Shown piece by piece: positions 22,732 through 32,827 of a stretch of DNA of 64,000 nt (positions are counted from its first letter, which is position 1; every line of letters starts with the position of its first letter). Origin of the DNA: Atriophallophorus winterbourni (lineage: Eukaryota; Platyhelminthes; Trematoda; Plagiorchiida; Microphallidae). The notes below the pieces were generated by a model. The model saw only the letters and a list, made by a program, of their open reading frames with translations. It was not told the origin of the DNA and ran no database searches. The stretch lies in the NCBI GenBank assembly GCA_013407085.1, contig JACCGJ010018212.1, positions 1 through 64,000 on the forward strand. Reading direction: 5' to 3'. The translations under genes were made by a program, and so were the position numbers.

Positions 22732-24255
22732 AACCCCGAAAATATTGAAGAAATTTGCGATTTTGCTATACAAACCACTCACTTACTTGTTCGAACAAAC
22801 ACTGGCAAGCGAAGTAATTCCTACAGATTGGAAACAGGGAATAATTTCTCAAATTTACAAAGGTGGAAATCGCTCCGATGTTTCTAATTATCGACCCGTT
22901 ACTCTGTTACCAGTAATTTCAAAATTACTTGAGCGACTCATTGTTGACGATCTAATGAAACATTTCAAGAATAATCAGCATGTATTCAGACGTAATTATT
23001 CTTGTTCGTCTAATTCAATGGTAACGCTAGATGATTTGACAAAATCGGTAGATAAAGGACAAGCAATACGCGCGTGCATTCGATCGTGTTGACCATTCCC
23101 AACTACTGCAGAAGCTTGAAAGACTTGGTATCACTGAAAAGTTGCTGAATTGGCTTAATGACTGTCTAACAAATCGCACTAAACAGGAACGTGTTGATGG
23201 TGCATTATCTAAACCAATCTCAGCAATTAGCGGTGTTCCACAAAGTTCAGTACTTGGTCCGATCCTCTTTCTGGTTCATGTCAATAAAGTACCAGAAATT
23301 GTTCGATGTAACATTTCGTTATTTGCGGGCGACATAAAGATTTGGCGCAGCATTCGTAGTCCAGAAGACTGTCTGCTATTACAAAAGGATCTTGATACGC
23401 TTCACAGCTGGTCGTTAAAGAACAAACTGCCGTTTATCTTCAAAAAATGCTGGATCATGGATGTTGGGAATCGAGTAGAGTTCATATAGAACATGGGTTC
23501 GCATGTCCTTGAAAATTGCAGTGAAGAAAAAGATTTGGGTGTCTGGATATGCTCCAGTTTAAAAACCTCACTTCAAACTAATACTGCCTGTAAAAAGCAA
23601 CACGTGTTCTAAATCTACTCAAACGGGTATTTGGGAAATTTTCGCGCAAGATATTCCCAAGGATCATAAATTCATACTTGAAACCAGTCATGGAATAGGG
23701 TGTGCAGTCATGGTCTCCGTGGCTCAAGAGCGATGTCGAAATTATGCAGCGAATCAATCACCGCTTAACAAAACTAGTTATCAGCATCCGAAACAAACCA
23801 TATAAAGAAAGGATAGCTCAACCGAATCTTTTCGATTTCCCCTATCGACGAATCAGATGAGATCTTTTCTTACTTTACAAAACAATCCATACCCCGAACC
23901 ATCCCTTACTGGATTCATTCACGCGAAGGGATACGAGAAATTATCATATCCATGAATTCGTGCTGGTCGTACCCTATTTCCGCCTGAACTGTAGTTATTT
24001 TTACTCTTTCCGTGTCCGTTTTACTTACAACAGTTTACCTTCAACCATCGCTCATTCTACTAGCTTGCATGACTTTGAAACGAAATTAGACGAATTTTAT
24101 TGCATTATCCGTTTCCAGAACACTTATATACTGTTTAATCTATTTTCCTATATTGTTTATGCACTTAAATTTCAATTTTCACCATCCTATGGTTGTTGTT
24201 AAGCTTGTTGCTTTTTAGACCATTAAAAACCTTGAATTACACTGAATTACCTTGA
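22732..24255 (+). mobile_element. CR1-like LINE, 5'-truncated
   Basis: Inserted in module copy 2; module copy 3 reads straight across the site at about 37228. The plus strand encodes TDWKQGIISQIYKGGNRSD, VSNYRPVTLLPVISKLLERL, a broken box A (AFDRVDHSQLLQKLERLGI), the box B SGVPQSSVLGPILFLV and LFAGDIKIWRSIRS, then the thumb region. The element ends in a 3' UTR rich in ttgaattac words near 24235. The catalytic FADD is FAGD here, so the enzyme would be dead even without the frameshift near 23080. Confidence 0.85.
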
Positions 24256-24402
24256 GTACGAGATAAGATTCTGCATCCATGAATGATAAAGACGATTTAA
24301 AATTTATTACAAAGTAGTTGCAACGATCGAGTTAAGCTTAACGACAAATTGTCCTTCCTTATCCAAACGCTATATTATGTTATCGTTTACTTTAATTATT
24401 CG
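24256..24402. repeat. Module copy 2, last part
   Basis: Matches 37230-37400 (gtacgagataagattctgcatcc against gtatgagataaagctttgc). It ends where the chimeric RTE-like LINE begins. Confidence 0.75.
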
Positions 24403-25143
24403 TTTCAAGGTTGTGACGGCCGGAGCATTTCTGGGGATAAGCTCCCAATTCGAAAAATGCTCCAATGGCCCGCGTCTAATATAGCCTCTGACAACCAAGT
24501 CCAGCTCCTAACCTGCACGCGTGGTCCTGTGTGACCCGGCGAAACTGCTTCTACTGACAGGAGAAAGGTCGAAGGCGGCTGACTGCTTCGGACCGGTGGA
24601 GCCCGTTAGTCCATGAAGTCGGCCCACCTAGGGGAAGAAAAACCCTTATATCAAACCTCCACTGCCTAATGGCTACATCCAATCATAGAAAAGGCTTCAG
24701 GGGTCAACCTCGAGGAATGATTCGGAGCCGGAGTCCCGTTAGGCAGTCCGAAGTTTTTCCAACTTCGTGTTGCCAGCTCCTGCGACGGCATCGTTGTCCA
24801 AACGTATCAGCCTAGCTGTTCCTTTGTTTCCAGTGGTGCCGTGAAGAGGGAGCACTTGCTGCATGAGCAACAGCTAGTTCTCCATATTGAACTGCCCTTG
24901 TGTACATCACAACGCACCAATGGAGAGGACACTCCATTCCGCTTCTACGGAAAATAACACGGAAAGCAGCAGATACCGGTTAGAAGATATGGCTCGACTA
25001 ACGTAGAGCTAAGCGCCTGGGGCTGCTTTCGACGGTGGAAGAAAATTCCAGGTCTCATTGGACGGCTACCGCCAGCCTCAAGCTGGGTAGCCCCCATTCA
25101 ATGAGGTTCCGTCTTGCCACGGTCTGCTATCCTCATTGAGTGC

Positions 25144-26298
25144 ATGGGGATTAGGAATCAACCGACAAACAAACTGTATTTTTGCGCACCAGCGAATCGA
25201 AATACCAAACAACAAATGTCAGTTCTGAAACTTGGAACCTGGAACGTCCGGTCCATGTTTCCCAGATTTCATGACGACGTCTCGAATATCAGAGGCGTAA
25301 AAAAGTCCACCATGAATAACATCGAGCTGAAGAGGCTGAATGTGGACGTGGCTGCCCTACAAGAGACGCGATTACCAGACACTGGTAAGCTAACAGGAAA
25401 AGATTACACATTCTTTTGAAAAGGAAGAGGTTTCGATGAGCCTAGACTGCATGGAGTTGTGTTTGCCGTGCGAAACGACATATTAAAAGCACCAGAACCG
25501 AACAGCATATAAAACGAACGGATTTGGACTTTAAATCTGAGGTGCATTACTGGTACCATTTCGTTGGTCAACGTTTATGCGCCGACATTTTCTGCAACGC
25601 AGGCTGAAAAAGACGCTTTTTATTATAACCTCACAACAGTCCTCAAAAACGTGCCACAGAAAAACTGTGTAGTGGTATTGGGTGATTTCAATGCCAGAGT
25701 TGGTGCAGATTACGAGTCTTGGCAAAACTGACTCGGAAGGTTCGGTGTAGGTAAAACCAATAAAAATGGACAACGCCTTTTAGAATTGTGCACACAGTTC
25801 ACTCTGCGTGTCAGTTAAACTTGCTTTCAAACAAAACCACAACATAAAGTCTCTTGAAAACCTCCTGGCTCTAAGCATTGTCATCAGCTTAATCTTATTC
25901 TTGTTAAGCGAACTAATATAGAAAGCGTGCTCCTGATCAGACCATATCAAAGCGCAGACAGCGACACTGATCATTCACTGGTCTGTGCAAAACTGAAGCT
26001 TCCCCATACGAGATTTCACCGCACCAAATTGTCTGCTTAGCCTAGGATAGACGTCACTCGCATGTGTGAACCTAATCTAAATGCGAGATTAGCAAAAGCC
26101 TTCACAGCTGATTTCAACACGACAACTTCAATCGAATCTGCTTCAGAAAACTGGGAGTTGATAAAAAGCTGCATATGCCGAGTCGCACTTTTCACTTTCG
26201 GTCCGAAGAAAGCTCGAACGAGCGACTGGTTCGAAGCAAAAGCTTCTGAGATGACTGCTGTGTTGAATGAGAAACGCTCAGCATTCTTGAAGTTCTAA
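25144..26298 (+). pseudogene. RTE-like LINE APE endonuclease and linker
   Basis: Starting at the ATG at 25144 the frame reads LKLGTWNVRSMF, VAALQETRLPD, then, after stops and frame changes, VNVYAPTFSATQAEKDAFYY, VVLGDFNARVGADY and DTDHSLVCAKL. These are the N, E, D/N and final SDH-type motifs of APE endonucleases, and all are readable. The linker FGPKKARTSDWFEAKASEM follows. At least four in-frame stops interrupt it (e.g. after DYTFF at 25419). In active elements this domain nicks the target DNA. Confidence 0.8.
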
Positions 26299-26639
26299 GA
26301 TATGCCAACATATAAAAATTCACGTCCTATTAGAGCAGCTAGAAATAAAGTCTAACAGACTGCGAGGCGATGTGCAAACTACTATTGGACTGAATTTAGC
26401 CTCACGGTATGTTTGATGGGATCATACCGATGGCCCGAACAAACATAAAAGGGCTCCCAATAAGTCTTTATCTGGTAAGCCGATTGTCGACAAAACTCAA
26501 CAGATGGAAAGATTGGTAGAGCACTACTCATCTCTCTAATCTAGGGACAGTAAGGTTTTACCGCATGCACTTGAAAATGTCGAGCGACTGCCGACAATTG
26601 TCTTAATACCACTCCTACTCTGGATTAACTCAATAAAGC

Positions 26640-27465
26640 AATCGACAGCTTAGCGGATGGGAAGGGCCCTGGTGACGGCGAAATTCCACCTGAGCTCATC
26701 AAAGAGGTAGAGCAGCATTATTACAGCCTCTTCACCATTTGCTTCTTCAGTGCTGACAGGAGGGGGGTGTCCCACAAGAGATGTGAGACACAAAGATCAT
26801 CACGCTATTTAATAATAAGGGTGACAGAGGCGACTGCAACAATTACAAAGGAATCTCCCTTCTGAATGTTGTAGACAAATTATTTGTTAAAGTCTCACTG
26901 AACGGCTGCAAGTTTTAGCTGATAGAATTTACTCCGAATCTCAACGTGTGTTCTGCAAGGAAAGATCAAGCGTTGACACGGTCTTCTCCATGAAACAACT
27001 TCAAGAAAAATGTCGGGAACAGCGTATGCCATTATAAGCTGTTTTTATTGATTTAACGAAGGCATTCGATTACGTCTGCAGGGAGGGTCTTTTCGAAATG
27101 CTTGATAAGATAGGCTGCCCCCAAGGCTGCTTAGACTCGTTATTTCGTTCCAATCAGGTATGAAATGCTCAGTCCATTTTAACGGTTGCAGTTCAGAAGA
27201 ATTTGAAATTCGCCGAGGCGTCAAACAAGAGTGTTTTCTTGCTCCCACGTTGTTCGGCATTTTCTTTGCTCTGCTTCTGAAGCACGCTTTTAGTACGAGA
27301 ACAGAAGGCATTTATATACGCACGCTAAGTGATGGTAAGCTTTACAACCTAAACCGGTTGAGAGCAAAAACCAAAGCACGTGATGTGCCAATCCGTGACC
27401 TGTTGTTTGCCGACGATGCAGCCTTTATTGCTCACTCCCAAGAGAACCTACAGTCGCTAATGAAC
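26640..27465 (+). pseudogene. RTE-like LINE reverse transcriptase, first piece
   Basis: Broken frames encode IPPELIKEVEQHYY, VSHKRCETQRSS, a degenerate box A (FTKAFDYV-like, 27040-27080), FEIRRGVKQECFLAPTLFGI box B (27205-27260) and RDLLFADDAAFIAHSQENL (27395-27450) with an intact FADD. The piece ends abruptly at 27465, right after LQSLMN. Confidence 0.78.
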
Positions 27466-27494
27466 TTTCCTAATATTATAACATTATCCAAAGA
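27466..27494. other. Filler at the LINE breakpoint, inverted copy of 22531-22555
   Basis: The 25 bp after the breakpoint (cctaatattataacattatcc and following bases) are the reverse complement of 22531-22555 in module copy 2, apart from the last position. They are foreign to the LINE. Confidence 0.8.
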
Positions 27495-28511
27495 AAACAA
27501 GGGTGGGCTCGTGCTTCCAGGCTGTTCGGCATTTTCTTCCGCCTGCTTTTGAGGCACGCTTTCAGGACGAGGACAGAAAGCAATAAACTACGCACGCGAG
27601 GTGATGGCAAGCTTTCACACCTGAACCGGTTAAGTGCACATTCCAAGGCACGAAATGTGCTAATCCATGACCTGCAGTTTGCAAACGATGCAGCCATTAT
27701 TGCCCACTCTCAAGAGCACCTGCAGTCGGTAATGGACTGTTTTTCGTCGGAATGTAGAGGCTTTAGGATAACAATTAGCATGAGCAAGAGCAAAGTCTTG
27801 GGTCAATGGACTGCATCGCCTCCCATCATCATTATTTGAAACTGACAGCCTGAACCAGTACAGCATTTCACATATATTGGTTCAACCATTGCGGATAACC
27901 TCTCGCTTGACACGGAGATTGATGAGCGGATTGGCAGAGCAGCTGTCATTTTGTGCCAATTAAACTCTCGTGTTTGGGATAAACAATGAGAGTATACTGC
28001 GCGTGCGTACTAAATGCTTTACTTTACGTCAGTGAAATTTTGACTATTCACGCTAGACACGAATGCTTTCCATCTACGAAGCATTCATTGTATCGTGAAC
28101 ATATCGTGGATGGACAGAGTGACTAATGCTAAAGTACTTTCAAAAGGTGGTCTACATAGCATGTTCACCCTATTGCGACAGCGCCGCCTGCGGTGGCTCG
28201 GTCATGTCTACAAAATAGAAAATGGTCGTATTCCGAAAGGTCTACTCTATGGTGAGTTGCAATTAGGAGGTCGACCATTTGGCTGAACGCACTTGCGGTA
28301 CAAATACGTTTGCAAAAGCAATATGAAATCTCTGGACATTGACCACGCGAGTTTGGAAGAACTTGCTCTTGACCGCTCACAGTGGAGGCATTGTGTGAAG
28401 CGTCTTTTGCAAGCTGGGAAAGAGCGGACGCAGCTCTCGGCTGCAGAACGCAGATCACGCTGCCGGCGTGGAACTGATGCATTACAATCAAAATCTGACT
28501 ATAGTTGCTAG
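27495..28511 (+). pseudogene. RTE-like LINE second piece: duplicated RT core and C-terminus
   Basis: Restarts at the box B region (CSAFSSACF-type frame, then RTRGDGKLSHLNRLSAHSKA) and repeats the catalytic motif as FANDAAIIAHSQ, i.e. FADD changed to FAND. It continues through ITISMSKSKVLGQ, the MDRVTNAKVLSKGGLHSMFT and RRLRWLGHVYKIENGRIPKG segments and a final cysteine motif near 28510. It differs from the first piece at many positions, so it comes from another copy of the family rather than a simple duplication. Confidence 0.75.
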
Positions 28512-29469
28512 CGCTGCGGGAGAGATTGTTCTTCCCGAATCGGACTGTTTAGTAATTCAAAAATATGGAGAACATAAAAATTCATGCGATTGGGATGTAC
28601 GTTATCCGTCGACTTTGACCGAATTAGGCCAAATATCATGTCGTATGCAATAGTCTCAAATTCAATTATTCTGCTGCTATCCAACAGCTTTCAATATTAT
28701 CCAGACCATTTTAATGTTTACTTCCATATATATTTTTTGCCAAAATATCTCGCTAAAAGTGAGATTATTTTGGTCGGAAAATGCTTTACTACTCAGAAAC
28801 TCGAATATTTACGTGTATCAATGTATTGCAATTTGTTATATGTGCATAACTAAATTACAATATCAATGCAAATAGTTCAACATACTTATCGTATGGTCGC
28901 ATTAACAATTGTTAACACATCGCCACCTGTGTTATTCGGATACAATTTATTGTAGTATAAAACGAATAATTGCATCTCAAACTACATATTAAGAGTGAGT
29001 AAAGAAATGAATATCGAAAATAATATATGATGACTATCAGAGTTTCTCTTCTAATGCTATGATGTCTGCTTCATAATTAACAGTCTCGAATATACGTTCT
29101 TTCTTCCACACATTGATGCAAACTGCACCTTAGAGAGAACATGTTCATTTATCACTATCCGTGAAAAAGCTTCTGTAAGCAAACTGTTTTTCTGCACATA
29201 TCTAATAATTATTGCAGACGACATACTTTTGGCTTTTAATAGAATGTTGTGACACCAATAATTTGTCTCAAATTCATCGTCACTCGACGTATAAGTTCCG
29301 TCTAACATTTAGCGAGTAAATGCTTCAGCGGGCAATATCGAAAAACTGAACGGAGAAAAAGGATGAGACAATAAGCGCTTGTATGCCACTGTTGGATAAG
29401 GCTGGTACGAATAACTTGTTCAATCACATGTGTCCAAACACATGTTTAATGGGATCCTGATCTTACTGT

Positions 29470-29511
29470 CCCTACCTGATGAGTGCAAACAGCACGAAAC
29501 CGGTCGTGGGG
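29470..29511 (+). ncRNA. Hammerhead ribozyme, complete minimal type
   Basis: All parts can be read: stem I CCCTAC with GTGGGG (6 bp, one G-U), core CTGATGA (29476-29482), stem II GTGC-AAACA-GCAC, core GAAA, minimal stem III CC/GG with no loop, then TC. Self-cleavage is predicted between C29505 and G29506. Hammerheads with so short a stem III are known to work best as dimers, which fits the tandem arrangement. No core position is mutated, so this copy could be active. Confidence 0.88.
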
Positions 29512-29697
29512 TGTGTGTGACGGAAAAGCATGCAAATGAATATTTTGTTTCATGGTCATGGGTGTAACCCCATCAAACATAAGTTTGGACACGTAATTGA
29601 ACAGGTTGGTCGTACCAGCCTTATCCAACAGTGGCATACAAGCGCTCCTTGTTTATCATTCTTCCACTGTTTCAAGCGCATGCGGATCCTGATCTTA

Positions 29698-29733
29698 CTG
29701 ATGAGTGCAAACAGCACGAAACCGGTCGTGGGG
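29698..29733 (+). ncRNA. Hammerhead ribozyme, second unit, stem I disrupted
   Basis: Core CTGATGA, stem II GTGC-AAACA-GCAC, GAAACCGGTC and GTGGGG are identical to the first unit. The 5' strand of stem I (tgtccctac) has been deleted, so cttact runs straight into the core. This unit should cleave poorly or not at all, unless it pairs with the first unit. Confidence 0.75.
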
Positions 29734-30929
29734 TGTTTGTGACGGAAAAGCATGCAAATGAGTATAAGACAATGTTTTTTATTTAATGATTGTAGCTGAG
29801 ACAATCGATCCTTTCGTTCGTCACATGTTTGTTTTAAAGACAATTAGGCTGGGAAATATCATTTTCCTTTTGGTATTCAAAATGGGTTGTGTGACATATA
29901 TTGTCACCAATGTGCATTCGGTAAACCAACCGTAAATTATTTTACCACTGAAGGCTAACAATTATTTGCATGATGCATTATTCGGTAACCAGAGTAAAAG
30001 CAAATATCTTACATCAAATGTCACGGTATCGGAGGTCATCCATTTTACCTAATAATAATTTCAGGAATAAAGACGAATCTAGTCATTATTAATCTCATCT
30101 AACAAGCACTTGCGCTAACGAAAATCCGTTAAATAGGTATGACACAATTTGGTATCATCTCTGTTGGGTTCACCCACTTTGCTCGCTTTCACTGAGTGGA
30201 ACTAAACAGACATAAACGCGCTCAGTGGATAGCAATACGCAAGCGCGTCTGGTGTACATGTTAGAACTCCACCAAGACAAACAAACACGTAACTTGAACT
30301 CATTTGTGTTGGTGTACACTCAAATTCTCTAACACATCGAACTCATGATATTATTATCTAAATAATCTTCTGCAGTATATAATGCTTGTTTATTTAAATC
30401 TTGGTCTTCAAATCGGCTGTGCACATACCAATTTTTCCATACGTTTACTATTTTTAATTTTCAACTATCCCTGTTCTTTAAAAAAACAATTAACATGTTT
30501 CTATGTAAACGTTTTCTTCTTTCAGCTCTGAAAAAAAAGTTTTTATCCGAATTATTACATAATATTGAAAAGCATATGAAATCTTTTGTAATGTTCAATA
30601 TTTACACTGCTTAAACCATGACTCATCAATTCGTGATCGTTTCGGAGCTAGAATCAACCAGGAGGGTACAGTAGAATTGAAATGATTTACCATAAATCGA
30701 TTGTGTAACAATACTAAAAAGTAAGAACAGGTGATAAATCTCAATTGAAAGAAAAACGTTGTTTAAAATAGTACAAATCGCTATCATTATAGATCGTAAG
30801 CTGATATTGAACCTGATCTATTTAATATACGTGTGTATTTAAAAAAATGTTTCTGTATACTCGTGACAGTTCATAAAGCGGATTCAAATTAAAGACGTGA
30901 ATTTAAACACCTTGTGTCTTCGCAACAAA

Positions 30930-30975
30930 AATAAATTTAAGTGTGACGGCAAAGAGCCGGATTCCGCTTGAGGTT
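30930..30975 (+). repeat. Relic hammerhead segment shared by both arms
   Basis: The words gtgacggcaaagagccggattc here and gaatccggctgtttgccgtcac at 44434-44455 are inverse copies of each other. They resemble the stem II and GAAAC part of the hammerhead unit at 31636-31660 (gacggcaaacagcc). The core is lost. Because both arms carry it, it predates the arm duplication. Confidence 0.4.
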
Positions 30976-31599
30976 TTCAAATTACAGGGGTGTGTGTACA
31001 ACACATTATATTATAATATGTTACCATCTCTTCTTCAAATAATCGTTTTTTAAAGCAAAATATGAAACAAAATGCTGCCAACGTTTTACTGTGTGACTCA
31101 TGACTAATTGTGAGGCTCAGAGTAATTACACGTATCGTTTTTAAATCATGATGTATGAGGTCACGCTGAAATTGAACATGAAATACACATATACTCAAAC
31201 ATCAGTAGAACCGCGGCAACGATGGACAGGATTCACATGTATCATCAACATAATCAGCAAACTGGAGGTCATATATGTGAAAAACAACTTATTTTGGCAA
31301 AAATGAATCATCTGCAAGTGGTTATCTTTTAAGTAAACATGTAAGAATCAATTTTGTTAAACCGATTCTACGTAAAGTTTAGGTTTGTTTAACAGCAATA
31401 TAAAAGCATGAAACTAACCCTAACTATGCTACAAACCGAATTTAATGTATTCACACTTTCTTATGATAAATACGTGTTACCTAGTGGAGCCTAAAGTTAA
31501 TATTTTGCCCGTTGTATCATCTTTAATTTATCATAAAGCATATTCCAGTCAGCAATCATAAGATAATCAATTATAATTAGTGATTGGTTAAAGTTATGT

Positions 31600-31820
31600 G
31601 TTGATCACATCCCCCGAAATTACACTCCACTACCGGTTTCTGGCTGTTTGCCGTCATCAGGTGGAGACAGTAAGTTTAGGTTCAGTGAGCTTTGAAACAG
31701 TGGATAAATGGTAAACAAGTGATACGTGAATGCCACTGTTGCATAGGGTCCGTATAACGAACCACGATGTTCAAACACAGAATCACATTCGTGGTCCAGC
31801 ACTCAAGGCGCGTTGGTTTC
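31600..31820 (-). mobile_element. Hammerhead-bearing repeat unit
   Basis: On the minus strand the unit reads ggaccctatgcaacagtggc, then ccactgtttcaaagctcac, the ribozyme (31666-31625), and ends near the cacatcccccgaaat side. The order matches the unit at 29620-29740. It interrupts the match between arm 1 and arm 2 (arm 2 reads on near 43060), so it inserted after the arms formed, although its exact ends are unclear. Confidence 0.65.
31625..31666 (-). ncRNA. Hammerhead ribozyme with compensatory helix changes
   Basis: In the sense of the minus strand: stem I CTCCAC with GTGGAG (6 perfect pairs), core CTGATGA, stem II (C)GGC-AAACA-GCC(A), GAAA, CC/GG stem III, then TA before the predicted cleavage site (between 31631 and 31630 on the plus numbering). 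Compared with 29470-29511 both helices have changed sequence but kept pairing. The outermost stem II pair is a C-A mismatch, which may weaken it. Confidence 0.8.
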
Positions 31821-32214
31821 AAATTTAAAATGTATATCTTCAACATATTACGCCTTCGAGCGAACCGCTGTGAGCAAGTCTTTATTTACACGTATAAGAA
31901 TAGTATTAAATGGAAAATTGAATGTAATTATAATATCGAAATTTAGTCAGAATAAGTTAGTGGATAATACTTAAACGTTTCATTCAAAATATCAGATATT
32001 AATTCATTTCGTTACGTTGATTTAATGATTTGCTCCAATAATACTTACCAGATAACCACAAGATTAGTGAAATTATGAATTATTCGTAGTAGATTCATAC
32101 CCATCATCATCCGGCAACTGTGATTGATAACGGTTTCCAATTTATATGCGGTTAGATTAACGCTTGTAGCTGATGAGTTAAGTTAAAAAACTGATAAACA
32201 ATAAAAACGTTCCG

Positions 32215-32600
32215 CTAATAAGCCACTGTTTGATAAGGTTGGCATGGCGAACCTTTTCAAGCGGATGTGCCTATGAATATATAGATGGGGTTGAACCCCT
32301 AACCATGAACGACAATCTGTATTTGCATGCTAGTACAACATTCAGACATAAATATTCAATAACATTATTTTGTTAAATACGACTAACAAATATGTTTAAA
32401 TGAATAATCACAGAAAGATTCTTGGTCAAGTGCTCAAGACGTCTAAAGTGGCCAATGTAAAGTGGTGGTCACATCCTCACGACTTACACTTCTAAACCGG
32501 TTTCGCGCTGGTTAGCCGTCATCAGGTTGAGAAAGTAAGCCTAGATTCAGTGAGCCTTGAATGAGAGGTTAAGTGTTAAACACGCCAGTCCAACTTCATT
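32215..32600 (-). repeat. Older hammerhead repeat unit at the inner end of arm 1
   Basis: Begins with gccactgtttgataagg, the antisense of the accagccttatccaacagtggc segment. It carries gatggggttgaacccctaaccatga and ends around a degenerate hammerhead (32500-32525, CTGATGA and GAAACCGG kept, stem I and stem II unpaired). Arm 2 has the partner at 42215-42620, so this unit is as old as the arms. Confidence 0.55.
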
Positions 32601-32827
32601 TACCAATTAACTACCGTATCAAGGCTCAGTGATTCTAAGCATACTGTATCTGCTTGAATACGGCAAACAACTAGATACAAGTTGTGTCGTGTAGCCAACG
32701 GGAATTGGAGAACAACTTTATTTGGCAACATTCTGCATTACTCAAGCTTTTGTTCAAAATAATATTGAAACGCGAAAATAGGCTACACTACTACTACTAC
32801 TTTTATTGGCGCATATTCATATAAACT

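Larger units (their letters stand above)
24403..28634 (+). mobile_element. RTE-like LINE copy 4, long but chimeric
   Basis: Sense copy starting near tttcaaggttgtga (aligned with the 5' end of the 13793-17822 copy) and ending near gaattaggccaaa. It carries the 5' UTR, endonuclease, linker, reverse transcriptase and C-terminal region, all frame-broken. Near 27466 it breaks. After a 28-bp foreign insert it restarts about 230 bp earlier in the element, so the box B to FADD region is present twice. No target duplication is visible at its outer ends (module on the left, inverted-repeat arm on the right), which suggests recombination between LINE copies. Confidence 0.88.
29373..29766 (+). mobile_element. 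Hammerhead-ribozyme retroelement, tandem dimer (retrozyme-like)
   Basis: A 394-bp insertion with two hammerhead motifs in the same direction, 222 nt apart (29476 and 29698). It is flanked by agacaat (29366-29372 and 29767-29773). The matching position in arm 2 (about 45695) is an empty site. Its right end, gcatgcaaatgagtata, is shared with the copy at 19985-20101. The left 65 bp (from 29373) are an inverted copy of the segment ending at 29645, so the dimer is headed by an inverted partial unit. It contains no protein. Tandem units of 170-400 bp with type I hammerheads are known as metazoan retrozymes, and similar dimers occur in Penelope-like elements; which applies here is inference. Confidence 0.85.
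28635..32600 (+). repeat. Large inverted repeat, arm 1
   Basis: Non-coding AT-rich sequence whose reverse complement is found, colinear, at 42215-46560. Anchor pairs include 28650/46545 (cgtatgcaatag), 28900/46250, 30000/45480, 30190-30310/44935-45060, 31080-31260/43530-43700 and 32430/42375 (cttggtcaagtgctcaagacg). Arm 1 holds two extra hammerhead insertions (29373-29766 and about 31600-31820). The arms are diverged, so the duplication is old. Confidence 0.85.

Noticed and set aside
29373..29645. The inverted pair around 29373-29645 as a MITE.
   Set aside because: The inverted ends are explained by an inverted partial hammerhead unit, the true element runs on to 29766, and the hammerhead cores and 222-nt tandem period fit a ribozyme retroelement better.
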